A DNA stretch of 64,000 bases from Croceimicrobium sp965656185 (GTDB lineage Bacteria; Bacteroidota; Bacteroidia; Flavobacteriales; Schleiferiaceae). Every line of letters starts with the position of its first letter. The first letter of the stretch is position 1. Below, in pieces: positions 8,775-17,161 of this stretch. Under the pieces are notes generated by a model. The model did no database searches. It worked only from the letters and a program-made list of their open reading frames with translations, and was not told the DNA's origin. The translations under genes were made by a program, and so were the position numbers. The stretch lies in NCBI GenBank assembly GCA_965656185.1, contig CBFHJH010000001.1:248001-312000 (forward strand). The letters are read 5' to 3'.

Positions 8775-9626
8775 ATGGACTACAATTTGAACGGTTACAT
8801 CATTCGCAATAAGCATCTCGGTATCCAGATCAATAATCGGGGCTTGAATTATGGCGATGGCGTTTTTGAAACTATAAAGTTCAGCCATAATCGCTTGAAT
8901 TTCTTTGAAGATCATTATTTCCGATTAATGGCTTCGATGCGATTAGTGCGGATGGAAATCCCAATGGAATGGTCGCCGGAGTATTTAGAAGAACAAATTA
9001 GAAAGACCCTTAGCGCCAATGGATTGGAAGAAAAGGCTGCTCGGGTTAAGTTATTGGTAGTGCGTAAAGCTGGCGGCTTTTATCGTCCGGAGACCAATGA
9101 CGTTGATTTTTTAATTACTACAGAAGCCTGGGCTCAGGATAGTTTTGACCTTAATTCGAAAGGTTTGGAAATAGAATTATTCAAGGACTATTACAAGCAA
9201 AGTGGCCTTTTGGGAAACATAAAAACTACTTCGGCACAGTTGTATACCATAGCAAGCATATTCGCGGAGGAGAATAATTACGACGACGTTCTTTTATTGA
9301 ATGAAAAGAAGGAAGTTATAGAAAGCACCAAAGCAAATTTATTTATGCTGAAAGGAGTAGAGCTATACACCGCTCCCTTAGATTCTGGCTGCCTTAAAGG
9401 GGTCATGCGAAAGCGAATCATTGAACTGGCTCCCAAACTAGACTTACAAGTAAAAGAGGAAGCATTTTCACCCTTTGCCCTACAAAAGGCTGACGAGGTT
9501 TGGTTGAGCAATGCCATGCATGGGATACAATGGGTAGAGAAATACCGTAAGAAGACCTATGTCCATGCCAAGGCAGGGGAGATGATCAAAAAACTAAATG
9601 TGAGCTTAGCTCTTAGTTTAGATTAG
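8775..9626 (+). CDS. Class IV PLP aminotransferase (aminodeoxychorismate lyase / branched-chain aminotransferase-like)
   Basis: This 283-residue protein has fold type IV PLP enzyme motifs: NRGLNYGDGVFETIKF near the N-terminus, KTTSAQLYTIAS holding the likely PLP lysine, VIESTKANLFML, and the GCLKGVMRKRIIELA region that binds phosphate. The family includes 4-amino-4-deoxychorismate lyase (folate), branched-chain aminotransferases and D-amino-acid transaminases; sequence alone does not separate them. I start at the ATG at 8775 because the frame upstream to 8745 runs through the terminator and the -7 element. The gene stands alone and meets AlgH tail to tail with a 14-base overlap. Confidence 0.85.
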   Translation: MDYNLNGYIIRNKHLGIQINNRGLNYGDGVFETIKFSHNRLNFFEDHYFRLMASMRLVRMEIPMEWSPEYLEEQIRKTLSANGLEEKAARVKLLVVRKAGGFYRPETNDVDFLITTEAWAQDSFDLNSKGLEIELFKDYYKQSGLLGNIKTTSAQLYTIASIFAEENNYDDVLLLNEKKEVIESTKANLFMLKGVELYTAPLDSGCLKGVMRKRIIELAPKLDLQVKEEAFSPFALQKADEVWLSNAMHGIQWVEKYRKKTYVHAKAGEMIKKLNVSLALSLD

Positions 9627-10176
9627 GATCCAATGGTGCATTATGCCAAAGGGCATAATCGCCCCCCAGTTGTTTCATAATGGCCGACCAAAGGCTATCT
9701 CCATCGTGATTAAAAACTAGGGCCGCATTGCTCTCAGCTACCAGCCATGATTTTTGCTCAAGCTCATTGTCCAGCTGTCCTGCAGACCATCCGCTGTAGC
9801 CCAAAAAGAACCGAATATCGTCGGGAGCGATCATTTCTAGAGCGATCATTTCCTTCAGTACTTCTAGGTCACCTCCCCAGAAAACCCCGTCCATGATCTT
9901 TTCACTGCCAGGTAAGAGGTCTCCTTTGCGGTGTAGGAAAAATAGATTGTCTACCTGCACTGGACCGCCTTCATATACCGCTGCTTCAAAGTCGGGAAAA
10001 CCGATCACTAAGTCATCGAAGGCAATGTCTACCGGTCGATTCAATACAAAGCCCACGGTGCCATTTTCATTGTGATCTGCCAGCAGCACAATGGAGCGAT
10101 CGAAGTTTGGATCGCCCAATAAGGGTTCGGCAATTAAGATTTTTCCGCTTTCGGGTTGACTCAAATTTAGACTCAT
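9613..10176 (-). CDS. YqgE/AlgH family protein
   Basis: This 187-residue protein matches UPF0301 (YqgE/AlgH) along its length: GKILIAEPLLGDPNFDRSIV at the start, GTVGFVLNRP, VYEGGPVQVDNLFFLH and FLGYSGWSAGQLDNEL. The family is named from Pseudomonas AlgH, proposed to affect alginate regulation, but its biochemical function is not established. Length is normal. It is divergent from pdxH, with 79 bases between the starts. Confidence 0.93.
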   Translation of the reverse strand: MSLNLSQPESGKILIAEPLLGDPNFDRSIVLLADHNENGTVGFVLNRPVDIAFDDLVIGFPDFEAAVYEGGPVQVDNLFFLHRKGDLLPGSEKIMDGVFWGGDLEVLKEMIALEMIAPDDIRFFLGYSGWSAGQLDNELEQKSWLVAESNAALVFNHDGDSLWSAIMKQLGGDYALWHNAPLDPNLN

Positions 10177-10203
10177 AACAAGTCGAAGATAGCCGCTTAT
10201 AGG

Positions 10204-10211
10204 TAATTTTG
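10204..10211 (+). promoter_or_regulatory. Candidate -7 element of pdxH
   Basis: TAATTTTG matches TAnnTTTG, 44 bases before the pdxH ATG in the divergent AlgH/pdxH gap. A -33 box is not clear. Confidence 0.45.
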
Positions 10212-10255
10212 CAATTCCTACTTATCAACATTATCTTAATAAGTAAATAGCTGAT

Positions 10256-10894
10256 ATGAAAGAGAAGTTGCAAGACCAACGCATCGATTATACCCAAGGA
10301 AGCCTCGAACTGGATCAGTTGAAGCGAGATCCATTAAGTCAGTTCTCTGAGTGGTATGAGCAATACGAACGTCTCAGTCCCAAGGATCCCAATGCTTTCG
10401 TTCTAGCTACCGCGGGTAGCGATGGTGCGGCCCATGCGCGGGTTCTGTTACTTAAGGGAATCGACCAAGGGGGCTTTGAGTTTTACAGTAATTATCACAG
10501 TGATAAGGGACGTGAAATGGAAGAAAATCCTCAGGTAAGTATGTGTTTTTTCTGGCCTGAGATGGAGCGCCAAATCAGAGTAGAGGGAAGAGTACAGAAA
10601 TTAAGCGAAGCCGAAAGTACCCAGTATTTTAAAAGTAGACCCCATGGCTCTCAGGTTGGGGCTTGGGTAAGTCCCCAAAGCCAGAAGATCGATTCGCGAG
10701 ATTTTTTAGAAAAAAGGGCGAAAGATTATTCCGAAAAGTATCAAAATGAGGTGCCCAAGCCACCACATTGGGGAGGATACAGATTAATGCCAGAACGAAT
10801 TGAATTTTGGCAAGGTCGCTCTTCACGCCTGCACGACCGTGCCCTTTATGAATTGAAAGAAGGTAATTGGGAATTAAGCAGGTTAGCTCCTTAG
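10256..10894 (+). CDS. pdxH: Pyridoxamine/pyridoxine 5'-phosphate oxidase
   Basis: This 212-residue FMN enzyme oxidises pyridoxine or pyridoxamine phosphate to PLP, the last step of vitamin B6 synthesis and salvage. Family motifs are visible in order: ARVLLLKGIDQGGFEFYSNY, the FMN-binding SDKGREMEENP, FFWPEMERQIRVEGRV, SRPHGSQVGAWVSPQS, and the C-terminal signature WGGYRLMPERIEFWQGRSSR ending RLAP. Length is typical. Its last four bases overlap the end of the convergent 225-residue gene. A second FMN-binding relative is at 28694-29233. Confidence 0.96.
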   Translation: MKEKLQDQRIDYTQGSLELDQLKRDPLSQFSEWYEQYERLSPKDPNAFVLATAGSDGAAHARVLLLKGIDQGGFEFYSNYHSDKGREMEENPQVSMCFFWPEMERQIRVEGRVQKLSEAESTQYFKSRPHGSQVGAWVSPQSQKIDSRDFLEKRAKDYSEKYQNEVPKPPHWGGYRLMPERIEFWQGRSSRLHDRALYELKEGNWELSRLAP

Positions 10895-11568
10895 CAACAA
10901 GCTAACATGTCCATCATGGCAATATTGCGTACTACTGGGTTATCACTTTGCTTGGGTGGACTCCAAAAGCCAAACTGACGGGCCATCAAGGCAAATTCTT
11001 GCAGCTCTGTTTTAAAAGTAGATACGCAGAGTTTGCACGAACTAAGCTCCAAGGCTCCATGTAAATGGTGATCTATCAAAAGGGCCATTAGTTCGGTTCT
11101 TAGGTAATGATCTACCAGCTTTTTGGTGGGTTCGAATAAGTCGGGCTTTTCTGCTGCGTTATCTTGAAAATTCTCATAATTGGCCGCACCATTAAAGTTT
11201 ATTAGTTGCGATTTACCCGCTTGCACCAGCTCGTTTACCGGCGCTTGTACTTCTTGCCACATCAGGTCGATCGCTCGCAAGCTTTGCAAAAATTCTTCTC
11301 CTTCGGTCGAGTCTAAAAAGCTGGCGAAATTATTTTCCATGTGTTGCGTGTAGTCAAAACACAAGGCCCGCGAAGCAGATCGGAATACGACCTCATTAAA
11401 GTTCATGAAATAATCGAATACCAAGGCTCTGTTTACCTCATCTAAATATTGAGCTATACCACCAGATTGGTACCGAGCAATGAGCTTTTGGACCAACTCT
11501 TGTGCAGCTCCATCCTCACCTGAAGCGGGGTGGACTTCCTTTAAATTGATCGTATTAAAATATAGCAT
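10891..11568 (-). CDS. Unrecognised cytoplasmic protein, Cys-rich C-terminus
   Basis: I recognise no family in this 225-residue protein. It is predicted mostly helical, with no signal peptide or membrane span. The C-terminal part has a CxxC (SSCKLC) and ends in CC, which could bind metal or react with oxidants. An ATG start at 11568 sits 16 bases after a -7 box. It converges on pdxH with a four-base overlap. Composition and codon use look like its neighbours, so it is probably a real, native gene. Confidence 0.7.
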   Translation of the reverse strand: MLYFNTINLKEVHPASGEDGAAQELVQKLIARYQSGGIAQYLDEVNRALVFDYFMNFNEVVFRSASRALCFDYTQHMENNFASFLDSTEGEEFLQSLRAIDLMWQEVQAPVNELVQAGKSQLINFNGAANYENFQDNAAEKPDLFEPTKKLVDHYLRTELMALLIDHHLHGALELSSCKLCVSTFKTELQEFALMARQFGFWSPPKQSDNPVVRNIAMMDMLACC

Positions 11569-11584
11569 GAAGTCTAATTTGCGA

Positions 11585-11592
11585 CAAATCTA
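11585..11592 (-). promoter_or_regulatory. Candidate -7 element of the 225-residue gene
   Basis: TAGATTTG on the minus strand matches TAnnTTTG, 16 bases before the start codon. No convincing -33 box is visible in the AT-rich DNA beyond it. Confidence 0.4.
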
Positions 11593-11757
11593 ACAAATTA
11601 GAGTAATAATAAGCATAAAGTGCTGGTAAGTAGAATATTGATTATTAACAAAAATAAACAATTAATCCTTAAAACATGGCCTAGCTTGCCTATTTGAAGA
11701 GATTCTCTCAGTATTCATTTGGGCCTTAAGTGGCGCTGTGGCTGTCAAATCTTAGTG

Positions 11758-13134
11758 TTAAGTTCTTTGAAACTTTAAGGCCTTTTCAATCGCTTCGATC
11801 ATTTTTCCTGCAATGTCCTTTTTTGAAACGCCTTCGATTCCCTCTAAACCAGGGGAGGAATTAACTTCTAAAAGTAGTGGTCCATTTTGACCACGAATAA
11901 TATCTACCCCAGCCACTTGAAGGCCCATGGTTTTTGCTGCTTGGATGGCAACTCGGCGTTCTTCGGCGGTAATTTTAACACGAGAAGCAGAACCTCCCAT
12001 GTGAATATTAGCTCTGAATTCGCCAGGGGCAGCGGTACGCATAATGCTCTCTACCACCTTTCCATTGACCACGAAGCAGCGAATATCCTTGCCATTCGCT
12101 TCCTTCACGAACTCCTGCACCAAGATATTTGCCCTAAGGCTTTTAAAGGCGTTGATCAAACTTTCGGCGGCTTTTTTAGTCTCGGCCAATACTACCCCTT
12201 TACCCTGGGTCCCTTCTAGCAACTTAACTATGAGCGGTGCACCGCCAACCATTTTGATCAATTCGTCGGTGTCTAAGGGCGAGTTGGCAAAACCGGTGGT
12301 GGGAATAGGCAGGCCATTATTAATTAAGAGCTGCAGTGCGTATAATTTGTCGCGAGACTGCGTGATAGCCGCTGCAGTATTGAGGGTGTATACTCCCATG
12401 GCCTCAAAATGACGGGTTAGGGCACTTCCGTAAAAAGTAGCACTAGGACGGATACGTGGAATAACCGCATTAAAATCATGGAGAATGCGTCCTCCTCGGT
12501 AATGCATCTCGGGGTTCTTACCGTCTAGTTTAATGTAGCAATCCTTGATATTTAAAAATTCTACTTCGTGACCACGTTCCTGTCCCGCTTCAATGATGCG
12601 TCGGTTGCTGTAGAGATTGGGGTTACTTGCCAAGAGGCCGATCTTTAAGCCATTAGCTGGTCGCGTATGCACTCGATAAAAGGAGTCAAGTATATCATTA
12701 CTAAGTTCGCCTAATTGAAAGGATGACTCAGGATCTACCAGCATCTTACCCGACATGGCCTGGCGTCCTAATAACATGCGGTAGCCCATGCTATCGCGGT
12801 TGGTAAGGGTTACTTCGATATCCCAAGTATCGCCGGCAATAGAGAGTACCGTTTTGATCACGTAACGTATTTCGGCACTACCGCTAGAGCTGCGCACTTT
12901 ACGACGGTCGAACACTGGTGCTTCGCAATGAATGGTGGTTTTGCCATCATTTTGTAGAGGATGTACTTCGAAGCTCACCCATGTTTCTCCTTCTCTCTTA
13001 AAGCTCTGAATATTAACTGCATGGAGGGCCGAGGTTTTGGCGCCAGAATCTACACGCGCTTTAATGGCGGGGATATTGATTTGAGGAAAGGCACACCACT
13101 CTTCGCTGCCTATAATTATTTTATTGGTTTTCAT
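11758..13134 (-). CDS. rimK: RimB-RimK fusion: retropepsin-like protease domain plus ATP-grasp glutamate ligase
   Basis: This 458-residue protein has two domains. Residues 1-145 match the ATP-dependent zinc protease/RimB family (retropepsin fold), with the active-site triad DSGAKTSALHA at 29-39 and a second core LLGRQAMSG. From about residue 164 it is a full RimK ATP-grasp enzyme (KIGLLASNPNLYSNRRI, VKLLEGTQGKGVVLAE, DIRCFVVNGKVV, LLLEVNSSPGLEGIE). RimK adds glutamates to the C-terminus of ribosomal protein S6 in gamma-proteobacteria; RimB is proposed to trim them. One chain may therefore hold adding and removing activities. The target here is unproven. Confidence 0.9.
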   Translation of the reverse strand: MKTNKIIIGSEEWCAFPQINIPAIKARVDSGAKTSALHAVNIQSFKREGETWVSFEVHPLQNDGKTTIHCEAPVFDRRKVRSSSGSAEIRYVIKTVLSIAGDTWDIEVTLTNRDSMGYRMLLGRQAMSGKMLVDPESSFQLGELSNDILDSFYRVHTRPANGLKIGLLASNPNLYSNRRIIEAGQERGHEVEFLNIKDCYIKLDGKNPEMHYRGGRILHDFNAVIPRIRPSATFYGSALTRHFEAMGVYTLNTAAAITQSRDKLYALQLLINNGLPIPTTGFANSPLDTDELIKMVGGAPLIVKLLEGTQGKGVVLAETKKAAESLINAFKSLRANILVQEFVKEANGKDIRCFVVNGKVVESIMRTAAPGEFRANIHMGGSASRVKITAEERRVAIQAAKTMGLQVAGVDIIRGQNGPLLLEVNSSPGLEGIEGVSKKDIAGKMIEAIEKALKFQRT

Positions 13135-13334
13135 TTGTTTAACTCTATTCAGGGTTGGGGAAAAATCTCCTCCTTGAGTAGAACGAAATTTGTTTTTTTC
13201 CGCCGACAGCCTCCATAATTATTTTATAGACGGAGGGATAAATATGGTAGAAAGCAATCGAAAATAAAGTACATCTATAGCTAAGTTCTTAAGTTCGCTT
13301 CCGAAAAGAAAAGAAGCCCAGACGTAAATCAGAT

Positions 13335-15158
13335 ATGGAAAATACCCTCGTTCAAGAATATCTCGAAAAGTTAATTTCACAGATCCCCGAAGACTGGATT
13401 AAATTAACCACCCATCGTTTAGATATATACAAGGAAGAATTGGCTAAAACTGAGTTTATCGATGAGTTCGATAAGCTCTTTCAAAAAGGGGATAGTAACT
13501 GGGCCTCATTAGAGTCTTTGCCTACGGCTTACGATTACATTCGTCTGGGGCATCCCTTATCTAGTGTGCTGGAGTGGGCTCTGGCAAAGGAATTTACCTT
13601 GCGATCGGATCAGGTTATTTGCTTCTCCTCCCAAACCATGCCTGTTTTGGCCTTATTAAGGACCAATCACTTTAAGGGGCGAAAAACGCTCATTCTTAAG
13701 TCGGAGGAGGCCCATCTCAATTTAGATGAAAAGACCTTAAAAGAAGTCTATGGTTACGATTTTGAGCTAAAAAGCCATGAGGCTGGACAGCCAGTGCCTG
13801 AGTTTGAGGGAAGCATAATAATGGTGCATAATGGATTGTCGCGATTAAACGATAAGGTTGATTTCGAATTAGCGCTTTATCCCGGTTTAGGCAGCCTTAT
13901 TATCGTGAAAGGCCCCGAGCAGGTAGAATACGTTGGGGCCATTCAGCATGTACGCAGACGTGAATCTATAGCCATGACTCCGGCGAATTGTCTTAAAGTT
14001 CTGGAGCACATAGTTTTAGGTAAATCGCTTTCCGCGGAAGCGGTGACCGAAAAAGCTGAGCTCCGTAAAACGATAGCATCGATCACCGGCTCTAAAACCA
14101 ATGCATTGATCGCCTCTAGCGGCTTATCTATTCAATATGCTATAATGATGGGCTTGATCGATGATGCCATGCAACGCAATCCGGGCAAGGAAATAAAGAT
14201 CATTGTCCCTCCCAATTGCTACGGCGGTACCAATGATCAGGCGCGTAGGGTAGCGGCGGCACTCGACTACGTAGATATTCTAGACCTTCCGGTGGATGGA
14301 GACAATGATATGGTAAATAGTACCGATCAGGTATTAGAGCAATGTGCCTCCCTGGATGCGGTTCCATTGATTATTGCTGAGATTCCCACGAATCCACGGG
14401 TTGAAGTGCCTAATTTAGATGCACTGCGGGCCGTTTTAAGTGCTAAGCGACAAACTCCTAGTGGTGCCATGGCCATCGATCCGGTCTTTATACTTGACCA
14501 GACTTTCTGTCCTAATGTCCAATTTTTGAAGGAAGAGGGCATCTTAGCCTCGATTCGCACCATTTCATATGTAAGTGGCTCAAAGTTTCCTAGTGGCGGT
14601 AAATGCACCGCTGGTTATTGTGTGGCCAATAAATCGGCGGCAGACTTAATGCCCATGATCAATAAACACCTGCAGTTATGCGATAATGAAGCGACTGCTT
14701 TACAGGTAGAAATACTAACCGAACAAATGCCTTCGATGAATGAACGAATTGCGAAGGCTTATCGAAATACAAGGGAGTTCGTGAATTTTATTGAAGCCAC
14801 CTTGCCAGAGGTCAAGATCAATTTTGTTTCGGAAGAATTGGCTCAAGCCGATTTTACCCCTTCGGTATTTTCCTTAGACCTTCCAACTAAAGGTGATAGT
14901 CATGAAGAGCGCGAGGCCTATAAACGTGAGCTCAATCAGCGTTTGATCGACATGATGATTTCCGAAATACCCGGCGAGAGCAAATATTGTGTAAGCTATG
15001 GCCAGCTCAAAGGTTGTTATTGGACCATTCCAGCAACTAGTACCCAAGGGACTACCAAGGAAGCAGACAAGGATTATATTGCCCGTGTTTCGGTTTCCCC
15101 CAACCTAGACCTTGAAAGGCATAAGGAAGTATTTGCCAAGTTTGTAGCCAGTCTTTAA
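13335..15158 (+). CDS. Large PLP-dependent enzyme of the Cys/Met metabolism family
   Basis: This cytoplasmic protein has 607 residues, about 200 more than typical cystathionine gamma-synthase/lyase enzymes. The PLP core lies in residues ~245-600: SSGLSIQYAIMMGLID, IIVPPNCYGGTNDQ (cofactor ring stacking region), FILDQTFCP with Asp388 for the pyridine nitrogen, and SGSKFPSGGKC with the probable Schiff-base Lys417. Residues 1-240 have no motif I recognise but contain ICFSSQTMPVLALLR, which resembles a decayed PLP fold, so a duplicated half is possible. It stands alone. The reaction is unknown: sulfur amino-acid lyase or synthase is the best guess. Confidence 0.75.
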   Translation: MENTLVQEYLEKLISQIPEDWIKLTTHRLDIYKEELAKTEFIDEFDKLFQKGDSNWASLESLPTAYDYIRLGHPLSSVLEWALAKEFTLRSDQVICFSSQTMPVLALLRTNHFKGRKTLILKSEEAHLNLDEKTLKEVYGYDFELKSHEAGQPVPEFEGSIIMVHNGLSRLNDKVDFELALYPGLGSLIIVKGPEQVEYVGAIQHVRRRESIAMTPANCLKVLEHIVLGKSLSAEAVTEKAELRKTIASITGSKTNALIASSGLSIQYAIMMGLIDDAMQRNPGKEIKIIVPPNCYGGTNDQARRVAAALDYVDILDLPVDGDNDMVNSTDQVLEQCASLDAVPLIIAEIPTNPRVEVPNLDALRAVLSAKRQTPSGAMAIDPVFILDQTFCPNVQFLKEEGILASIRTISYVSGSKFPSGGKCTAGYCVANKSAADLMPMINKHLQLCDNEATALQVEILTEQMPSMNERIAKAYRNTREFVNFIEATLPEVKINFVSEELAQADFTPSVFSLDLPTKGDSHEEREAYKRELNQRLIDMMISEIPGESKYCVSYGQLKGCYWTIPATSTQGTTKEADKDYIARVSVSPNLDLERHKEVFAKFVASL

Positions 15159-15262
15159 ACGCTAAAAAGCGCTAAGGATTTAATGAGCGTTTGCACAATG
15201 CCCCATAGCAGGGGTATGGCCACAAAGGACCAGAACAGGGCGATCTTTATTTTAGTCTTCAT
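15155..15262 (-). CDS. MFS transporter small subunit (35 residues)
   Basis: This short ORF lies on the minus strand, starting at an ATG at 15262, 11 bases inside the end of the MFS gene in another frame. It ends at a TAA whose bases overlap the stop of the convergent PLP-enzyme gene. The product has a basic start (MKTKIKI), one membrane helix (ALFWSFVAIPLLWGIVQTL) and a short tail. This size and pattern, with a central Pro and an aromatic-Gly-x-x-Gln segment, match the small subunit found next to OFA-family MFS carriers. It is probably translationally coupled to the carrier. Length-based gene finders would miss it. Confidence 0.8.
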   Translation of the reverse strand: MKTKIKIALFWSFVAIPLLWGIVQTLIKSLALFSV

Positions 15263-16625
15263 GATATGGGCTAAAGTGTTTTTTCGGAACTGGTTTGATC
15301 AACAAATTGCTAAATAATCCGAGTAGTAGCAAGCCGGCCATGATATACATCGTAGTGCTGTAGGCATCGGCCGCAGCCATGTTTAATTCATTAATTTGAT
15401 AGGCCCGCATGTAGTTGATGGTAACCGGGCCTAAAATGGCCGCAAGGGACCAGGCTAGTAATACCCGACCATGAATAGCTCCCACATTCTTAGTGCCAAA
15501 CTTGTCTTTTAGGTAGGCGGGAATAGTGGCGAAACCACCGCCATACATGCTTATAATAAGAGCAAAACAGCTAATGAAGAGTATGAGATTCCCACTTTTC
15601 CCGGCATAGGGAACCGTGAGATAGAGTAGGGCCCCGAAGACAAAAAAGATGGAATAGGTGTTTTTGCGTCCCAGTCGGTCGGAAATCGAAGACCAAAAAA
15701 AGCGGCCAAGCATATTGAATATACTGAGCAGACCTACAAAGCCTCCTGCTGCGGCGGCACCCACTACCATATTTTCGGCTACCGATTGAGCCGAGAACAT
15801 TTCTTGGATCATCACAGAGGCCTGGCCTAGTACACCTATGCCTGCAGTTACATTTAAGGCTAGTACCGCAAATAGGAAATAAAATTGGGGAGTTCGAATG
15901 GCTTGATTGGCCTTTACATAAGGTTCCGGGATTATTTTAATGCTTCCGGTTTCATCAGGCTTGGCGGATTGCCCTTCTCGCGGAATTCGTATACTAAAAA
16001 CCCCGAACAACATAAAGGCGAAGTAGATCAAACCCATGGTAATGAAGGTTTCGGCCACGCCACTGCTGCTCGGGCTTGCGTAAAAATTCATCAGTCCCAC
16101 TGAAAGAGGAGAGGCAATCATCGCTCCGCCACCAAAGCCCATAATGGCCATTCCTGTGGCCATTCCCGGACGATCGGGAAACCACTTCATTAAGGTGGAG
16201 ACCGGAGAGATATAACCTAAGCCCAAACCAATACCTCCTAAGACACCGTACCCTAGATAAACTAACCAAATTTGATGAAGGTGAATGCCTAAGGATGCGA
16301 CCATGAAACCGCCAGAGAAGCAGAGCGCCGAAGCAAACATGGCTTTCCGAGGGCCCACTCGCTCAAGCCACTGACCAAAAATTGCGGCTGAAGCGCCTAA
16401 GGTGAAAAGAGCGATCGAGAAAATCCAGCCCAAGGTGGTAAGTTCCCAGTCGTTTGCGGCCGAATGGTCGATCCCGATTATACGGGTCATTGGCTTATTA
16501 AATACACTGTAAGCGTAGATCTGGCCTATGCAAAGGTGAATAGCTAAGGCCGCAGGTGGAATTAACCAGCGATTGTAGGCTTTGGGAGCAATGCTATGTT
16601 TTTTATCGAGGAAGGAAAATATCAT
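15252..16625 (-). CDS. OFA (oxalate/formate antiporter) family MFS transporter
   Basis: This inner-membrane carrier has 457 residues and about twelve membrane segments. Features of the OFA group are visible: IHLCIGQIYAYSVFNKPMTR in the first helix, LERVGPRKAMFASALCFSGG between helices 2 and 3, GGIGLGLGYISPVSTLMKWF and SMYGGGFATIPAYLKDKFG. OFA members move small organic acids such as oxalate, formate, pyruvate or lactate. The substrate here cannot be read from sequence. The last 11 bases overlap the start of a 35-residue membrane protein that is probably its partner. A short inverted repeat lies upstream. Confidence 0.9.
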   Translation of the reverse strand: MIFSFLDKKHSIAPKAYNRWLIPPAALAIHLCIGQIYAYSVFNKPMTRIIGIDHSAANDWELTTLGWIFSIALFTLGASAAIFGQWLERVGPRKAMFASALCFSGGFMVASLGIHLHQIWLVYLGYGVLGGIGLGLGYISPVSTLMKWFPDRPGMATGMAIMGFGGGAMIASPLSVGLMNFYASPSSSGVAETFITMGLIYFAFMLFGVFSIRIPREGQSAKPDETGSIKIIPEPYVKANQAIRTPQFYFLFAVLALNVTAGIGVLGQASVMIQEMFSAQSVAENMVVGAAAAGGFVGLLSIFNMLGRFFWSSISDRLGRKNTYSIFFVFGALLYLTVPYAGKSGNLILFISCFALIISMYGGGFATIPAYLKDKFGTKNVGAIHGRVLLAWSLAAILGPVTINYMRAYQINELNMAAADAYSTTMYIMAGLLLLGLFSNLLIKPVPKKHFSPYHED

Positions 16626-16649
16626 GTTGGTTGGTATTGAACACGAAGT

Positions 16650-16664
16650 TAGCTTCTTAAGCTA
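16650..16664. repeat. Inverted repeat upstream of the MFS gene
   Basis: TAGCTT-CTT-AAGCTA is a perfect 6-3-6 inverted repeat 24 bases before the MFS start codon, where an operator could lie. No regulator is adjacent and chance occurrence is possible. Confidence 0.25.
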
Positions 16665-16690
16665 GCTTTTAACATGACATTTGGCAGGTC

Positions 16691-17071
16691 TCAAGTCAAT
16701 TCTACCAAGGGCTTAAAACCTCCGTAAACCATTCGGCTTGCATCGAAGATCTGCTTGGTAGTGGAAGTTCCCAAAGGTGCCAAGATCCTTTCCATGCGCG
16801 GATCAAGCGGTACTTGTTTGCTCGCGCGTTCACGAATCGCTATTGAGGGAAAAACCACCCAACCAAAGATCGCCACTTCGCCTTCTTCTAATGCCAAGGT
16901 TTTACCGAAAGAGCGCAGTCCTTCAGGTGCTTTACTATCGGCTTGGTACTCCTGATAGGACAAAGCACCATATTCCTGCCAGATCTTGGCTACCTGCTGC
17001 GCTACCTCCTGGTAGGTCTCTAAATGTTTTAGGGCTATGGGAAAAATAAATCCATCGATATAAGTACTCAT
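16691..17071 (-). CDS. DUF1428 family protein
   Basis: This 126-residue cytoplasmic protein starts with STYIDGFIFPIALKHLETYQ and contains EGEVAIFGWVVFPS, KQVPLDPRM and ASRMVYGGFKPLVEL, the conserved pattern of DUF1428 (dimeric alpha-beta barrel fold). No reaction has been assigned to the family with confidence. I start at the ATG at 17071; the open frame extends six codons further but STYIDG is the usual beginning. Confidence 0.88.
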   Translation of the reverse strand: MSTYIDGFIFPIALKHLETYQEVAQQVAKIWQEYGALSYQEYQADSKAPEGLRSFGKTLALEEGEVAIFGWVVFPSIAIRERASKQVPLDPRMERILAPLGTSTTKQIFDASRMVYGGFKPLVELT

Positions 17072-17161
17072 CGCTCTTGTTTGGAGCACTAAGGTAAAGA
17101 ATGGGAATTGGCAGTAGTTAAGTCGGGTTTGGGAATTACAATATTAAATGCAGAGGCGCGA

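Noticed and set aside
11887..12412. Plus-strand ORFs opposite rimK
   Set aside because: Two overlapping frames lie antisense to a clearly conserved RimK domain and have no recognisable protein features.
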